Positions 15,601 through 24,227 of a DNA stretch of 64,000 nucleotides are shown here, one piece after another (the first letter of the stretch is position 1; each line of letters opens with the position of its first letter). Origin of the DNA: Tubiluchus corallicola (Eukaryota > Priapulida > Priapulimorpha > Priapulimorphida > Tubiluchidae); the NCBI GenBank assembly GCA_030141605.1, contig JAQGDQ010001032.1, forward strand, positions 1 to 64,000. Direction: 5' to 3'. The translations under genes were made by a program, and so were the position numbers. The notes beneath the pieces were generated by a model. That model searched no databases and was not told where the DNA came from. It saw only the letters and a program-made list of their open reading frames with translations.

Positions 15601-15944
15601 TGAATCTTAACGATCCGGTACTCAGGTACCAAATGGGTATCCGAGTCTGATTTTTGCTCCACTTGTAAACACCCTCTGCTACATTTCACTTATCTGATTT
15701 TTGCTCCCTTGTAAACACTCCCTGGTACATTTCAGTTATCTGAGCAAAATGAACTGCAATAGACTTGATAAGCCCAGAGAGTAAACAAGATTATACTTCT
15801 CAATTCTGATAGACTACAGTATTCTGGGACAATTTCTACCAAGGCCGGCTCTAAGTAGTTTAACGCTCTAGGTAAAAGTATTTTAGCGTCCCAGTTCGCC
15901 TAATGGAAGACCCAGCCCTGATGTCTACCCATAATCTAATATAC

Positions 15945-15987
<43 letters not shown>

Positions 15988-18155
15988 ATAATTATATATA
16001 TATACCCATATAATATACCCATATAATATAATATTATAAAATATAATATAAAATATATATACCCATATATATTATATTTACACACACACATATGTATATA
16101 TATATATACCAGTGCAAATAACACGAAAACAAACAGTAAATTCAACAGAGATTATAATTATTAAAAACTTACGAGTCGCTTTCCATAAAGTTCTTCAACT
16201 CTTAGCACAGTTACTTGATCAGTAACTGTCTTGTCTGTCTGCAAGAGTAAAAATAAAACTAAATGACTCAATTACACAAAACCTTAATTGCATACATTCT
16301 TAAGAATCTGTTGTGTTTTGTTTCTCTCGGAAGGCTCGTAGAGAAAACCAGAAAACACGTCGTTAAATATTATTACTTTATTGAGCGAGAATTCTTACAA
16401 CACAAGTATGAAGGAACGAGAAATGATTATACTAAACGTGAAAATCTGGAAAACGTTTAAGTAAGTATACAAGAATAAGTATAAGTCCGTGTTAGATCTG
16501 CGTGCGATCCCGTGTCGGCAGCCTGCTTCGCCTTATATAGCGCACTGCAGAAACTTCTCGAACAAATGTTCGAGAACAATCCAGACGCTAAGGCGCTCAT
16601 TCCAACGGAACATCTTACGATGTTCTGTGCATTTCTACTTGACGTCCGCGATCTCCACAACAGAATCTTGTTCGGCGAATAAGCCCAAATTATTGATTGA
16701 TTTCGAACAAGTCAGAAAGATGGAAATGTGTAAAAAATTCAGCATGAACCATGGATTTGCACTAGCAACAAAAAAGGCCTATACAATCTCATTCCAAATC
16801 AATATACGCAGCCCAAAAAACAATAGTATAAGGCAGAATAGTTGCAGTTAATATTAAATACATCTAGTATCAAATTAATTCTTTAGTTACACATTATGTT
16901 AATCATCATAGTTTCTGTCAAAGTGTAATTTTAATAAATAGAATAATGCTCAATATAATAGTTATTTATTAAACAGACCCATTAGAAAAGAGTAACAGAA
17001 TAATGCTCAATATAATAGTTATTTATTAAACAGACCCATTATAAAAGAGTAACAGAATAATGCTCAATATAATAGTTACTTATTAAGTAAATCCATTATA
17101 AGAGTAATAGAATAATGATCAATATAATAGTTATTTATTAAGTAAACCCATTAAAAAAGAATAATAGAATAATGCTCAATATAATAATTACTTATTAAGT
17201 AAACCCATTATAACAGAATAATGCTCAAAATAATAATTATTTATTAAACAGACCCATTATAAGAGAGTTTTAGAGTAATCCTCAATATAATAGTTATTCA
17301 TTAAACAGACCATTATAAAAGAGTAATAGAATAATGCTCAATATAATAGTTATTTATTAAGTAGACCCATTATAAAAGAGTAATAGAGTAATCCTCAATA
17401 TAATAGTTATTTATTAAGTAAACCCATTATAAAAGAGTAATAGAATAATGCTCAATATAATAATTATTTATTAAGTAAACCCATTATAAAAGAGTAATAG
17501 AATAATGCTCAATATAATAGTTATTTATTAAGTAAACCCATTATAAAAGAGTAATAGAATAATGCTCAATATAATAGTTATTTATTAAGTAAACCCATTA
17601 TAAAAGAATAATAGAATAATGCTCAATATAATAGTTATTTATTAAGTAAACCCATTATAAAAGAATAATAGAATAATGCTCAATATAATAGTTATTTATT
17701 AAGTAAACCCATTATAAAAGAATAATAGAATAATGCTCAATATAATAGTTATTTATTAAGTAAACCCATTATAAAAGAGTAATAGAATAATGCTCAATAT
17801 AATAGTTATTTATTAAGTAAACCCATTATAAAAGAATAATAGAATAATGCTCAATATAATAGTTATTAATTAAGTATACCCATTATACGAGAGTGTATCA
17901 TAAGTCACTGTACACTTTACATTTTCAATATTTTTTAACAAACAAAGCAAAACGTTTGCAAATTGCTAAACATAAACTAAAATCTTCTTCAGTAATCTTT
18001 AATAAGAAAAAACATACCTGAGCTGCAAACTTTACAGCAGTACCAAGAAAAGAGAGATCTGTGCCATCTAACTGTGTGCAGTCGTTGGTAACAAGAATAA
18101 CGCAGTCGTACGCCTTGCTTTTAACATCTGCACAAGTGTGAAGGTTATAGTCCAT
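691..18155 (-). CDS. M17 leucyl aminopeptidase (W07G4.4-like), 3' end outside window
   Basis: Metalloexopeptidase of family M17, which removes N-terminal residues from peptides using two metal ions, probably in the cytosol. Coding exons in transcript order: 18155-18018, 16238-16173, 13376-13294, 11677-11569, 10247-10129, 7924-7749, 6428-6343, 4920-4816, 3880-3602 and 798-691. All have GT-AG borders and phases agree, giving 423 continuous residues. The metal and catalytic residues of the family are present with the expected spacing: K259 (LVGKG), D264 (YDTGG), K271, D282, and D342/E344/R346 in NTDAEGR. The wording around them (MSMVRNSVG, ATLTGH) recalls the C. elegans W07G4.4 type rather than classical LAP3; this is from memory of the family. 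The ATG sits in ACTACCATGG, six bases after a good acceptor (TTACAG), so a further 5' UTR exon lies upstream. The family is about 520 residues long, so roughly 100 C-terminal residues lie left of the window. The introns are loaded with minisatellites and transposons. Confidence 0.95.
879..1257 (-). repeat. tRNA-derived SINE copy (family A)
   Basis: Minus-strand copy of a SINE with a tRNA-like head at its right end: A-box-like TAGTCTAGTGGTAATGCG and B-box-like AGTTCGAACCA. The body (GTAAAAGTGGGG, ATTTACAGTC, AAGCCGAC) ends in an AT-rich ATT repeat. An internal stretch near 1080-1180 is duplicated or rearranged. Other copies are at 35595-35937, 38755-38869 and 53012-53288. Confidence 0.85.
1258..1325. 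repeat. Degenerate telomere-like TTAGGG stretch
   Basis: About 65 bases of imperfect TTAGGG/TTGGGTTAG units abut the head of the SINE at 879-1257. They lie in an intron of the aminopeptidase gene, so they are interstitial and not a chromosome end. Confidence 0.7.
1437..2446. repeat. 32-bp minisatellite, about 31 copies
   Basis: Tandem unit ATGCAACAAGAAGCCATACT plus AGACAGGCCGCT (32 bp) repeated with few substitutions. One unit near 1878-1900 has a short insertion of CAACAAACAACAACA. It lies in intron 9 of the aminopeptidase gene. Confidence 0.97.
2830..3059. repeat. 56-bp tandem repeat, four copies
   Basis: Unit begins AAGATATCTTGAAAGGGGTC and ends GAGAGAACTAGG. It is in the same intron as the 32-bp array. 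Bases 3060-3540 show nothing recognisable. Confidence 0.95.
5083..6287. repeat. 72-bp minisatellite, about 16.7 copies
   Basis: Unit begins TACAGCCCTACTACCTACAG and contains GTGGGCCCACCAGTGAG. It is intronic and ends about 55 bases from the donor of the aminopeptidase exon at 6343-6428. Because 72 is divisible by three, one frame stays open over part of the array. Variants (TACAGC/CTTTTA versus CCTTTA, GAGTAC versus GAGCAC) come in blocks, suggesting multi-unit duplication. Confidence 0.97.
6800..7698 (+). mobile_element. hAT-like MITE carrying a 33-bp minisatellite
   Basis: The left end reads AGGGGCGGCTCTAGG and the right end AGAGCCAGCCCCGG, imperfect inverted repeats. Flanks TTACTGTC and TTACCGTC are a 7/8-matching 8-bp target-site duplication, as expected for hAT. 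Inside, 6825-7450 is an array of about 19 units of 33 bp (CAATCCCTTTCCCCACGATC plus CCTCCTCAACGGT), with a higher-order four-unit block in its second half. It lies in aminopeptidase intron 6. Confidence 0.75.
8029..8592. mobile_element. Tc1/mariner-superfamily MITE with TA duplication
   Basis: Near-perfect terminal inverted repeats (CCGTATATACTCGCATATAA at left, its complement at right) are flanked by TA. The interior AT-rich 560 bp has no transposase. A subterminal GGGGGTCGGCTTATATGCGA motif is also repeated. It lies in aminopeptidase intron 5. Confidence 0.88.
8973..9390. mobile_element. Tigger-like MITE copy, right end degraded
   Basis: Begins CACTCATATCTCGGTTTGTC and shares its body (CTATGCAAAAGTATGTAAA, TCTGCAATTGACTCAAATAA, CAACTAGCAGTCAGCTCAC) with the copies at 52355-52840, 53756-54232 and 58748-59110. 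A second fragment of the family lies at 9640-9960. Confidence 0.75.
9640..9960. mobile_element. Tigger-like MITE fragment
   Basis: Contains the family body (CTCCTATGCAAAAGTATATA, GCAATTGACTCAAATAACTC, CAACTAGCGGTCAGCTTG) without recognisable terminal repeats. The preceding 9480-9540 is a short G-rich stretch of unknown origin. Confidence 0.6.
10370..10846 (+). pseudogene. Deleted pogo/Tigger transposon with remnant of transposase start
   Basis: The right end (AATTTCGTATCTCGAGGCAT then CACTG before TA) is a Tigger-type terminus. About 10625-10683 encodes SSKKKRMMSMETKLEIVK, resembling the start of Tigger helix-turn-helix domains. The rest of the transposase is missing. A poly-G run of about ten bases lies at 10727-10737. 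It lies in aminopeptidase intron 4 beside exon 10129-10247. Confidence 0.65.
11365..11486 (+). mobile_element. Second Tigger right-end fragment
   Basis: Repeats the final ~120 bp of the element at 10370-10846 (GGGGGCTGGAACGAAATACG through AACTTCGTATCTCGAGGTAT and CACTG). It is 5' truncated. Confidence 0.7.
11700..12380 (-). mobile_element. hAT-like MITE copy with 33-bp minisatellite, inverted
   Basis: Array of about 19 units at 11720-12330, the reverse complement of the 33-bp unit at 6825-7450 (GATTGACCGTTGAGG plus GGAATCGTGGGGAACGG). Its right flank (GGTGCTAAAGATACTTTTGC, CTAGGGCGAC) matches in reverse the subterminal sequence of short relatives at 15843-15920 and 20570-20697. The terminal repeats themselves are not clear here. 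It lies in aminopeptidase intron 3. Confidence 0.75.
13372..14212. repeat. 49-bp minisatellite overlapping a 3' splice site
   Basis: About 17 copies of a 49-bp unit. Read on the minus strand, each unit contains TTTTTGCAG and then TTTAATGTGTTTCAGGTGTT. The last unit's TTTCAG is the actual acceptor of the aminopeptidase exon 13376-13294, whose first five bases (GTGTT) also belong to the repeat. Every other copy is a decoy acceptor of the same sequence. Two copies carry an extra AAC triplet and some have AATATCAAT in place of AATATGAAC. Confidence 0.97.
14213..15935. other. Intronic sequence without recognised gene
   Basis: AT-rich aminopeptidase intron 2. The only recognisable item is a short relative of the hAT-like MITE family at 15843-15920 (GGCCGGCTCTAAG at left, AGACCCAGCCCTG at right, about 80 bp). 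Open frames here are short and match nothing I know. Confidence 0.6.
15945..16112. repeat. (AT)n-rich microsatellite
   Basis: Alternating TA runs with interspersed CCCATATAATA and a short ACACAC stretch. Intronic, about 60 bases from the exon at 16173-16238. Confidence 0.9.
16309..16662 (-). mobile_element. Solo LTR with perfect 5-bp target-site duplication
   Basis: 354-bp element bounded by TGTTGTG and CACAACA and flanked on both sides by GAATC. Read on the minus strand it has a TATATAAGG box (about 16532-16539) and a CTCAATAAAGT polyadenylation signal (about 16372-16382) in the right order for U3-R-U5. No internal retrotransposon sequence is adjacent. It is in aminopeptidase intron 1. Sister copies are at 20742-21084 and 56802-56986. 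Confidence 0.9.
16928..17890. repeat. 57-bp minisatellite, about 17 copies
   Basis: Unit AATAATGCTCAATATAATAG plus TTATTTATTAAGTAAACCCA plus a TTATAAAAGAGTAATAG tail. The left part has diverged variants (AAACAGACCC for AAGTAAACCC); the right part is nearly uniform. Intron 1 of the aminopeptidase gene. Confidence 0.97.
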
Positions 18156-18243
18156 GGTAGTCTGTAATTAAAATACAAAAATCATTGTCCATGAAGCACA
18201 AGTTCGCTCATAGTCTGCTGTAATACTATAATATACTTATAAT

Positions 18244-18378
18244 TCAACTCAATTCAATTTCATTTTCTCAATAGCAGTGAAAATTCGTCATAAGTATTTT
18301 TACATTTCATTGCAGCTGAGAAGGAGCAGCGAAAGACCTATTGGTCACTTGGTCAGCTGCCCCTACTTATAAGGAATA
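18244..18378 (-). repeat. Retroposon 3' end with (TTGAA)n tail
   Basis: Minus-strand copy of the sequence at about 56340-56490: GGGGCAGCTGACCAAGTGAC, GCTGCTCCTTCTCAGCTG, then AATTGAATTG-type tail. It lies just upstream of the aminopeptidase first coding exon, so it may overlap its promoter. Confidence 0.75.
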
Positions 18379-18503
18379 AGCTACTTGTGTTTTTCACTTG
18401 TGGATGCCTCAGCAGAGACAATAAAAGATTAGAATGTCAACAGTTACATTCAATACAGTATGAATGGAGTGTAACGTATACGTTATACTCTATAATAACT
18501 CTG

Positions 18504-19062
18504 TTGTTGGCATCCTTCTGTCTCGGAAGACAATGGAGTGTGCGCCAAGAGAGTCAGTTACTGATCACATTGATGGAGCTGCAGCGTCGACTGTGGCTGA
18601 GCAGTGCGATCCTTGAACCACTGGAGTGGCCTCTCCAGGGCGCACGCCTGGGCAAGGTGTATGGAGATCCTGAGTTGCCCAGACAACAGGAACCCCCTCT
18701 CTTCCTTCCTGGTGTAGTCCAAAGGAAAGCGGAGCGATATGTTTGGCACCAGGTTGGCTGCAGGAGCTGCCGGAGTCAGTGAGCATGCTAGACTGGTCCG
18801 CCTTAATGGCTCCACTCCTGATTTGGAAGGTTTACTCCTCTACACATGGCCGTTGGGTCACTTGACCTCCTCCGCCCTCTAGCCGTTGGCTGCTTGTGCA
18901 GCTCCTCCACCTAGTGTCGAGATACAGTGTGGGCATCCCGCAAGCCTACAGCACCTGGTATTCCTAGGTGATCACCCATCCAAGTACTAACCAGGCTCTA
19001 CGTTGCTTAACTTCGGTGGTCAGACGAGAACCGGTGTTTTCAACGTGATTTGGCCGTAGTCA
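18504..19062 (-). mobile_element. 5S rRNA-headed SINE-like element (copy A)
   Basis: The head (19061-18942) is a near-complete 5S rRNA sequence with the internal promoter intact (GAAGTTAAGCAACG; GGTTAGTACTTGGATGGGTG). It is followed by a ~440-bp GC-richer body ending CGAGACAGAAGGATGCCAAC. The same head and body occur on the plus strand at 47897-48454. The 5S head classes it near SINE3; the body is not a LINE tail I recognise. Confidence 0.8.
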
Positions 19063-19771
19063 CAGAGAGTGCTATAGATACTATAGAAACTTGCTACAGT
19101 TGTGCAGCGTACGCCCCCTATGCCGTTTTATGGTTCTATTCCATTTTATGCAATACATTGTGGCAGTGATATAAAGTCCAATTACCTAATCTCATTCATT
19201 TCTTTGTTACATATTGTTAATATTTACTAAGAGCCTAAGATCAATCAATCAATCAATTTATTTCACTCCAGCAATACATATACAATACATCAACATACAA
19301 TATTATTGAAACAAAAAGAAACAGTATAGGTAAAAAAACGTTGATGAAGTCAAATTAACCAAATAAAAAAGTTGCTGTATGACACCTTGAAAGCTTGGCT
19401 TGCTAAGGTGGCAGAAATGAGTGAATAAAAGAATGGTTAGGGTCAGTAGACATGCTGGAATGGAAAAAAATAGTAAGAATAGAGATAGGAAGAAGGAAGG
19501 GAGTAGAAGAAACGACCACAGGGTATGTTTAATTTACATAGAGCTGTATTAAAACAGCATTATAATTGATTGGAGGCCATATATTGCGACTGCAGGAGAC
19601 ATGGAAGCATTGAACTTGTATTATAAGTATGAATCAAAAATCGTCCTTTTCAAGTACTTTTTCACCTGGTATTTCTAGGTGGTCACCCATCCAAGTACTA
19701 ACCAGGCTCTACATTGCTTAACTTCGGTGGTCAGACGAGAACTGGTGTTTTCAACGTGATATAGCCGTAGT
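19063..19771 (-). mobile_element. SINE3-type element: 5S head plus LINE-derived tail
   Basis: The 5S-like head at 19771-19663 joins directly to AAAAAGTACTTGAAAAGGAC, which is the end of the LINE ORF seen at 47200-47347, and continues through that LINE's 3' UTR to a TTGATTGATTGAT tail at about 19231-19252. A ~170-bp linker (19222-19063) then leads to the second 5S head of copy A. The linker is also present in the 47-kb copy. Confidence 0.8.
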
Positions 19772-20569
19772 ATAACTTTATACTATAATATACAGTATAA
19801 AGTTTGATGGCCTAACGTCTTCACATGACAGCTCTTCACACAGTGACATTATAAGAAAACGAATTTATTGACACGACTGATAGCTGCATAAACCAAATTA
19901 ATGTGCGACAATTAATTCCAGCAGTATGCTATATTTGAAAGCAACAGCTAGCAACACTATGCATGATGAGTCAAAAGAATCTTTAAACAGTGGTCACAAC
20001 ACACCACATGCAGTTACTAAGCCAATTTTCTATGCATGTTAGCCCATATAACAACGCATGTATTTTATTGGCCAACAAAATTATAATAACATAATAAATT
20101 GCAGCATAAATAAAACTTGTTAGTCCATGTTCTAAGCCAGGTACAGGCAAGACCTGTACAAACCAGTATACTGCGTTTGTTATTATAAAAATATACAGTT
20201 TACAAAGATACAGATGTTAGTAAAACAGGTAATGCGATATTAGTAAAGTAACATATCTACAGACATTTATAATAACCACACATTGTAGTTCCCTTGTAAT
20301 TATATTACATTATACAGTGTTGTAAGGTGCTATAATAGATATCTTAAAACATAATCTTTAAATGAGTTTATATATGTATATGTATGTATATATCTGTCTG
20401 TGTGTGTGTGTCTGTGTGTGTGCTTGTGTATATATATCTATACATACGTATATATAAATATATGTATATAGCAAATTAACAATAATATTACGTAATAGTG
20501 ATGCTAATACACCACAAGTGATTATATATTGGGTTCATATATATAACGATTAATCCGAAATAGATATGT
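19772..20569. other. Intergenic AT-rich sequence
   Basis: No gene recognised. There is a TATATG/TGTGTG microsatellite at about 20365-20470. Confidence 0.6.
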
Positions 20570-20697
20570 GTGGGATTGAACTATCAGTTGAGGGAATTGT
20601 AATGTTTTGATACGCCTCCCCGGCGGGAAGCTTCTGAAGATGGGACGTTAAAAATGGTTTTGCCTAGGACACTAAACTAGAGCCGGCCCTGAGTGCA
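20570..20697 (-). mobile_element. Short hAT-like MITE family member
   Basis: The right end AGAGCCGGCCCTGAG is the reverse of the GGGCCGGCTCTAG terminus. TTTTGCCTAGGACACTAAAC and the weak TTGAACTATCAGTTGAGGGA at the left are relics of the 33-bp unit found at 6825-7450 and 11720-12330. Confidence 0.6.
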
Positions 20698-20741
20698 AAC
20701 ACTGCAAACATTGATGTACTGCGATTTTGAACCTTTGATCT

Positions 20742-21084
20742 TGTTGTGTTTTGTTCCGCTCGGAAGGCTCGTAGAGAAAACCAGAAAACACTTCATCAAA
20801 TTAAACTAGTTTATTAAGAGAGAATTCTACAACACAAAAGTATGAAGGAACGCGAAATGTTTACAGTAAACGAGAAAATCTGGAAAACGTTTGAGTGTAT
20901 CTGAAAATACAAGTATACAAGAGAATGTGTAAATGGCATCCGGCCTGCTTCGCCTTACATAGCGTGCCAGAGAAGCTTCTAGAAGTTTTGTTCCAGAACA
21001 TTCTACACGGTAAGACAATTATTCTAACGGAACGTTCTACAATGTTCTATGTAATTCTAATAGATGCCAGCGATCTCCACAACA
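20742..21084 (-). mobile_element. Solo LTR, second copy, with perfect 5-bp duplication
   Basis: 343-bp sister of the LTR at 16309-16662, bounded by TGTTGTG and CACAACA and flanked on both sides by GATCT. The central U3 region is more divergent than the R-U5 part. Confidence 0.9.
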
Positions 21085-21742
21085 GATCTGCATTTGGTTT
21101 AAATAAAAGAACTGCCAAACCATGCTCTTCCTGGAAATAAACAGCACTAGACTTTTTGCAGCAACAACGGTATGTTTTGCTTCAAGGAACCACAGCGTGA
21201 ACATTGCTAGTGTCACTAGTACTACAAGCATAACGGCATAAATAATAAGCAATACTTTCATAAATTTCTAAAGATTTGTGACAGCCATCCTTCAAATTAT
21301 TTTAAAACAATCAAGACTATTCAGGTAATTAAACTGTAATGTGTATTTTTTACCTGCTATAAATTTTTTTCACAATTGGTGTGCAACCTGTAGTTTTACA
21401 AATAGACAAATAGAAATACGTACAGTGCACAATGCGACAAAAAATTCTGCTGGATTCATTAAATTACCGGATATCGGGGATCCAGATCTGGTTCGTCCCT
21501 ATAGAGCATACCCTAGTCACCTACAGCCTGTAACAGTTTTCCTGGGAATAAATCATCCAGCTGTCATTCAACTAAAAGGGTTGCTTCTGTTTTTTCAAAA
21601 TTCACTTAGTGCAGTTTGAAAAAACAAACTAAAAACAATTAAGGACGCACACGAACATGAACAACATTGGACTGAATGCTCATTACTCCTGGCAAAACAG
21701 AAGGAATATTCAGGACTATTGTCGTAAGGTTATCGTATAGGC

Positions 21743-22224
21743 CGGGGGTGTGCAAATTGCGGCCCGCTGAGAGATTTTGTGCGGCCCGCGAAGAGATTTA
21801 TCAACCTAATGAAAGTGCGGCCCGGGCGATTAACTGAGTGTATCCAGCTGAAGTCCGGGCCACGATCCCAAAGATAGTACGGTTAGTTTTTTCTACTAGA
21901 TCGGATGCCATTAACCCTTACAAGACGGTTGTAGCTTAATGTCACTGTACTACACAGACTGTGTGATACACATTACTAATATGCATTGTAATGAAATTAC
22001 CACTATCTGTCGTGAAAGTAGAAATATATGGTTTGTAATATAATTTTAATAACTTCTAAAATAGTTTCTTGAGCATAGTAGTAACGATGTACGCAGGTCG
22101 GATGCAAAAAAAATCGTTATTAGGCCCTACTGTACTTGGTTCCTTGATCAAGCTGCCTGTGGCCCACAGGAATTGCGGGAAAGTTTAATGTGGCCCGGCT
22201 AGTCAGATAATTTGCACACCCCTG
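21743..22224. mobile_element. hAT-type MITE with perfect 8-bp duplication
   Basis: Ends GGGGGTGTGCAAATTGCGGC and its near complement (GATAATTTGCACACCCCTG) are flanked by identical GTATAGGC. The CGGCCC-rich subterminal motif (GCGGCCCGC) is repeated three times. The interior is 480 bp and noncoding. Confidence 0.9.
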
Positions 22225-23279
22225 GTATAGGCGCTATTACACTTTTGCACCTCCTACTCTTTCTAGGTTATTACTCGTTTCTAGGCTCGTAGGTCATTAT
22301 TCTATTATTCTCACGTCATCAGTGAATGTTTCCGCTAATCTCGTGGTAATTTAATCATATATTTAGGTATAATTACCAATAATTACGTTGTATTCACAGT
22401 TCTACACCTATACAGTTCGTATCGCCATCTTGTTTGTGTGTGTAGTCACGTGACGAATTTCGTACTAGTTTATGCATTATCAGGGCCTAGCTTAAAAGGC
22501 ACGTGACACACTTTCATCTTGACCGCATCTACGAAATAAAGAAAAAACCTTTACTTTTTTTATAATCTAATAGTAATAATACTACAGTAACAAATAAAAT
22601 TCATGATAAATAACTGTAGTGGTCTAAAATAATTTCCTCGTGAATGCCAGCTTGGGTCTGACTATACACTGGGTCTGACAGAGAAACAAAAAACTTTGAA
22701 GTCTTTGAAGAAAAGACAATGACTGGCACAGGATTATAATGGCATTTTAGGTTTATATACTCATTATCACCACCATTATTGCAGTGCTATTTTTATCGTT
22801 ATCGTCATCACTACCACTATTCTGATGCCATCATCATTATGCATGTACAACTTATAGTAGCTTATACAATTTTGGTCTATGAGTACGGGAGGAGGGGGGG
22901 GGGGATAATGTAGTGGGAAGCATATTTACAAAGCTGAATGTAATGACAATAATGATGATGACAACGTAATGACAACGTCCGTACATACATACATACACAC
23001 ACACGGACACACACGCGCGCGCGCGCGTACATACATACATTCATGCATATACATACGTATAATTATATAATAATATTATTAATACATTTTTACCACATGT
23101 GAAATTAAATGTGTACTCACGTTAGGAATTTTCACGTCACGTATTGAGGCAGCCAGGATAGATACTCGACATTTCGGCAATAATGAAGAATGCAACAGCT
23201 CAAAACAATACAATTAAAGAACAATAAATAAATGCAATCGTAACTTCAACATTTCGTGAAATTCACTTGAAAAGAAGAA
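22225..23279. other. Intergenic sequence with CA/CG/CATA microsatellite
   Basis: No gene recognised. A poly-G run of about nine bases lies near 22900 and a mixed CATA/ACAC/CGCG repeat at 22981-23046. It includes the 3' flank of the transposase. Confidence 0.6.
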
Positions 23280-24227
23280 TTAAACAACGTAGAGTTGATC
23301 CGCAATTTGGAACCAAAAATTAAAAAACGCGGTTTCCCCGAAACGTTGCGTCCACATATATTCGATTAAATAGTCTCCAATCATTTGCTGATTTGTCGGT
23401 CCATTCATGGCCTTGAATTTGGCTTTAGCTCTTTGCCACGTGGCTTCACCGTGGTTTGTGGCAGTTTGTGGGTCAACAAAATTCAAGTTGTGATTCACAG
23501 TTTGGTGTGCATAGCCACCAGCCATTAGTGGTATGGCATTGTATGCCCGCCACATGTCAGACCAGATAGTTGTTCCTGGCCTGATCCATTGCTGAATTAT
23601 TGGAAGCAGGGTTTGCGCATCCGTACTTGCCACAGGCACGAGAAGCGCCTTTTTCGTTTCGGCCTCATAGGCCCCAAAGGCCCATTGCTGTCGAACTACA
23701 CGACCCTGCTGGTTTTTACGGCGCGCAAACAAAGATTCGTCAATTTCGACAGTCCTCCCAGGGCCACCCAGCGGTTCGGGATTGTTGATGAAATATGCAA
23801 CAGCTACATCTCGGCAAACCTGGTGCCAATCAACAATTGTGGTGGGAGACCCTATTTCCAGCTCTTTCATGAGCATCTCCACTGACAGGCCTCTGGCCTT
23901 TCCACAGGTGGTGCACCACAAATAAGTCAAACCTAAAATTTGCCATAAGGCTAAGTGGGACTTCTCAAAAAAACTGCCCTTTCTGATGTTGACTACTTTA
24001 CGGCATTGCTGGCAGCGCCAGGCTCTCCCGTCGATAGACCTTGAATATAAACGTTCTTGACACGGTTCATTACATGCTGGGCAGATCATGTCTACTGCCA
24101 GCAAACCATGTTGCCTGCACCAATTTATAGTGTCCACAATATTTCCCCGAAATCTTGTGCCTATTTTCATCAGTGTCAGATTCACAAACTCGTTTCTATC
24201 AGGGCGTCGATTTGCTGCCACTGCCAT
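23280..24227 (-). CDS. Merlin / ISXO2-like DDE transposase, intact single-exon ORF
   Basis: Transposase of the Merlin (eukaryotic IS1016/IS1595-like) group, which cuts and pastes its own DNA in the nucleus. The ORF is 315 residues from the chosen Met (MAVAANRRPD). The same frame runs 48 codons further upstream to 24371, but that stretch is low-complexity and hydrophobic and is probably not translated. Visible features are an N-terminal zinc-ribbon-like pattern (CPAC at 49-52, C56, RCQQC at 71-75) and a catalytic triad of D163 (VEIDES), D224 (IWSDMW) and E261 (HGEATW). The phrase VNHNLNFVDP just before the last acid is typical of ISXO2-like domains. There are no stops or frameshifts, so it is a recent insertion or is under selection. 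I could not find convincing terminal inverted repeats on either side. A domesticated gene is the alternative reading. Confidence 0.88.
   Translation of the reverse strand: MAVAANRRPDRNEFVNLTLMKIGTRFRGNIVDTINWCRQHGLLAVDMICPACNEPCQERLYSRSIDGRAWRCQQCRKVVNIRKGSFFEKSHLALWQILGLTYLWCTTCGKARGLSVEMLMKELEIGSPTTIVDWHQVCRDVAVAYFINNPEPLGGPGRTVEIDESLFARRKNQQGRVVRQQWAFGAYEAETKKALLVPVASTDAQTLLPIIQQWIRPGTTIWSDMWRAYNAIPLMAGGYAHQTVNHNLNFVDPQTATNHGEATWQRAKAKFKAMNGPTNQQMIGDYLIEYMWTQRFGETAFFNFWFQIADQLYVV

Noticed and set aside
18387-18815. Frames of 73-131 codons also found at 48093-48403.
   Set aside because: They lie in the body of the 5S-headed retroposon; both strands are open and the copies carry frame-changing differences, so no protein is supported.
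18942-19771. 5S rRNA genes.
   Set aside because: Three 5S-like sequences (also 47897-48016) keep the promoter but are joined to retroposon bodies and LINE tails, not to a tandem 5S spacer, and have ends and internal bases altered from a normal 5S.
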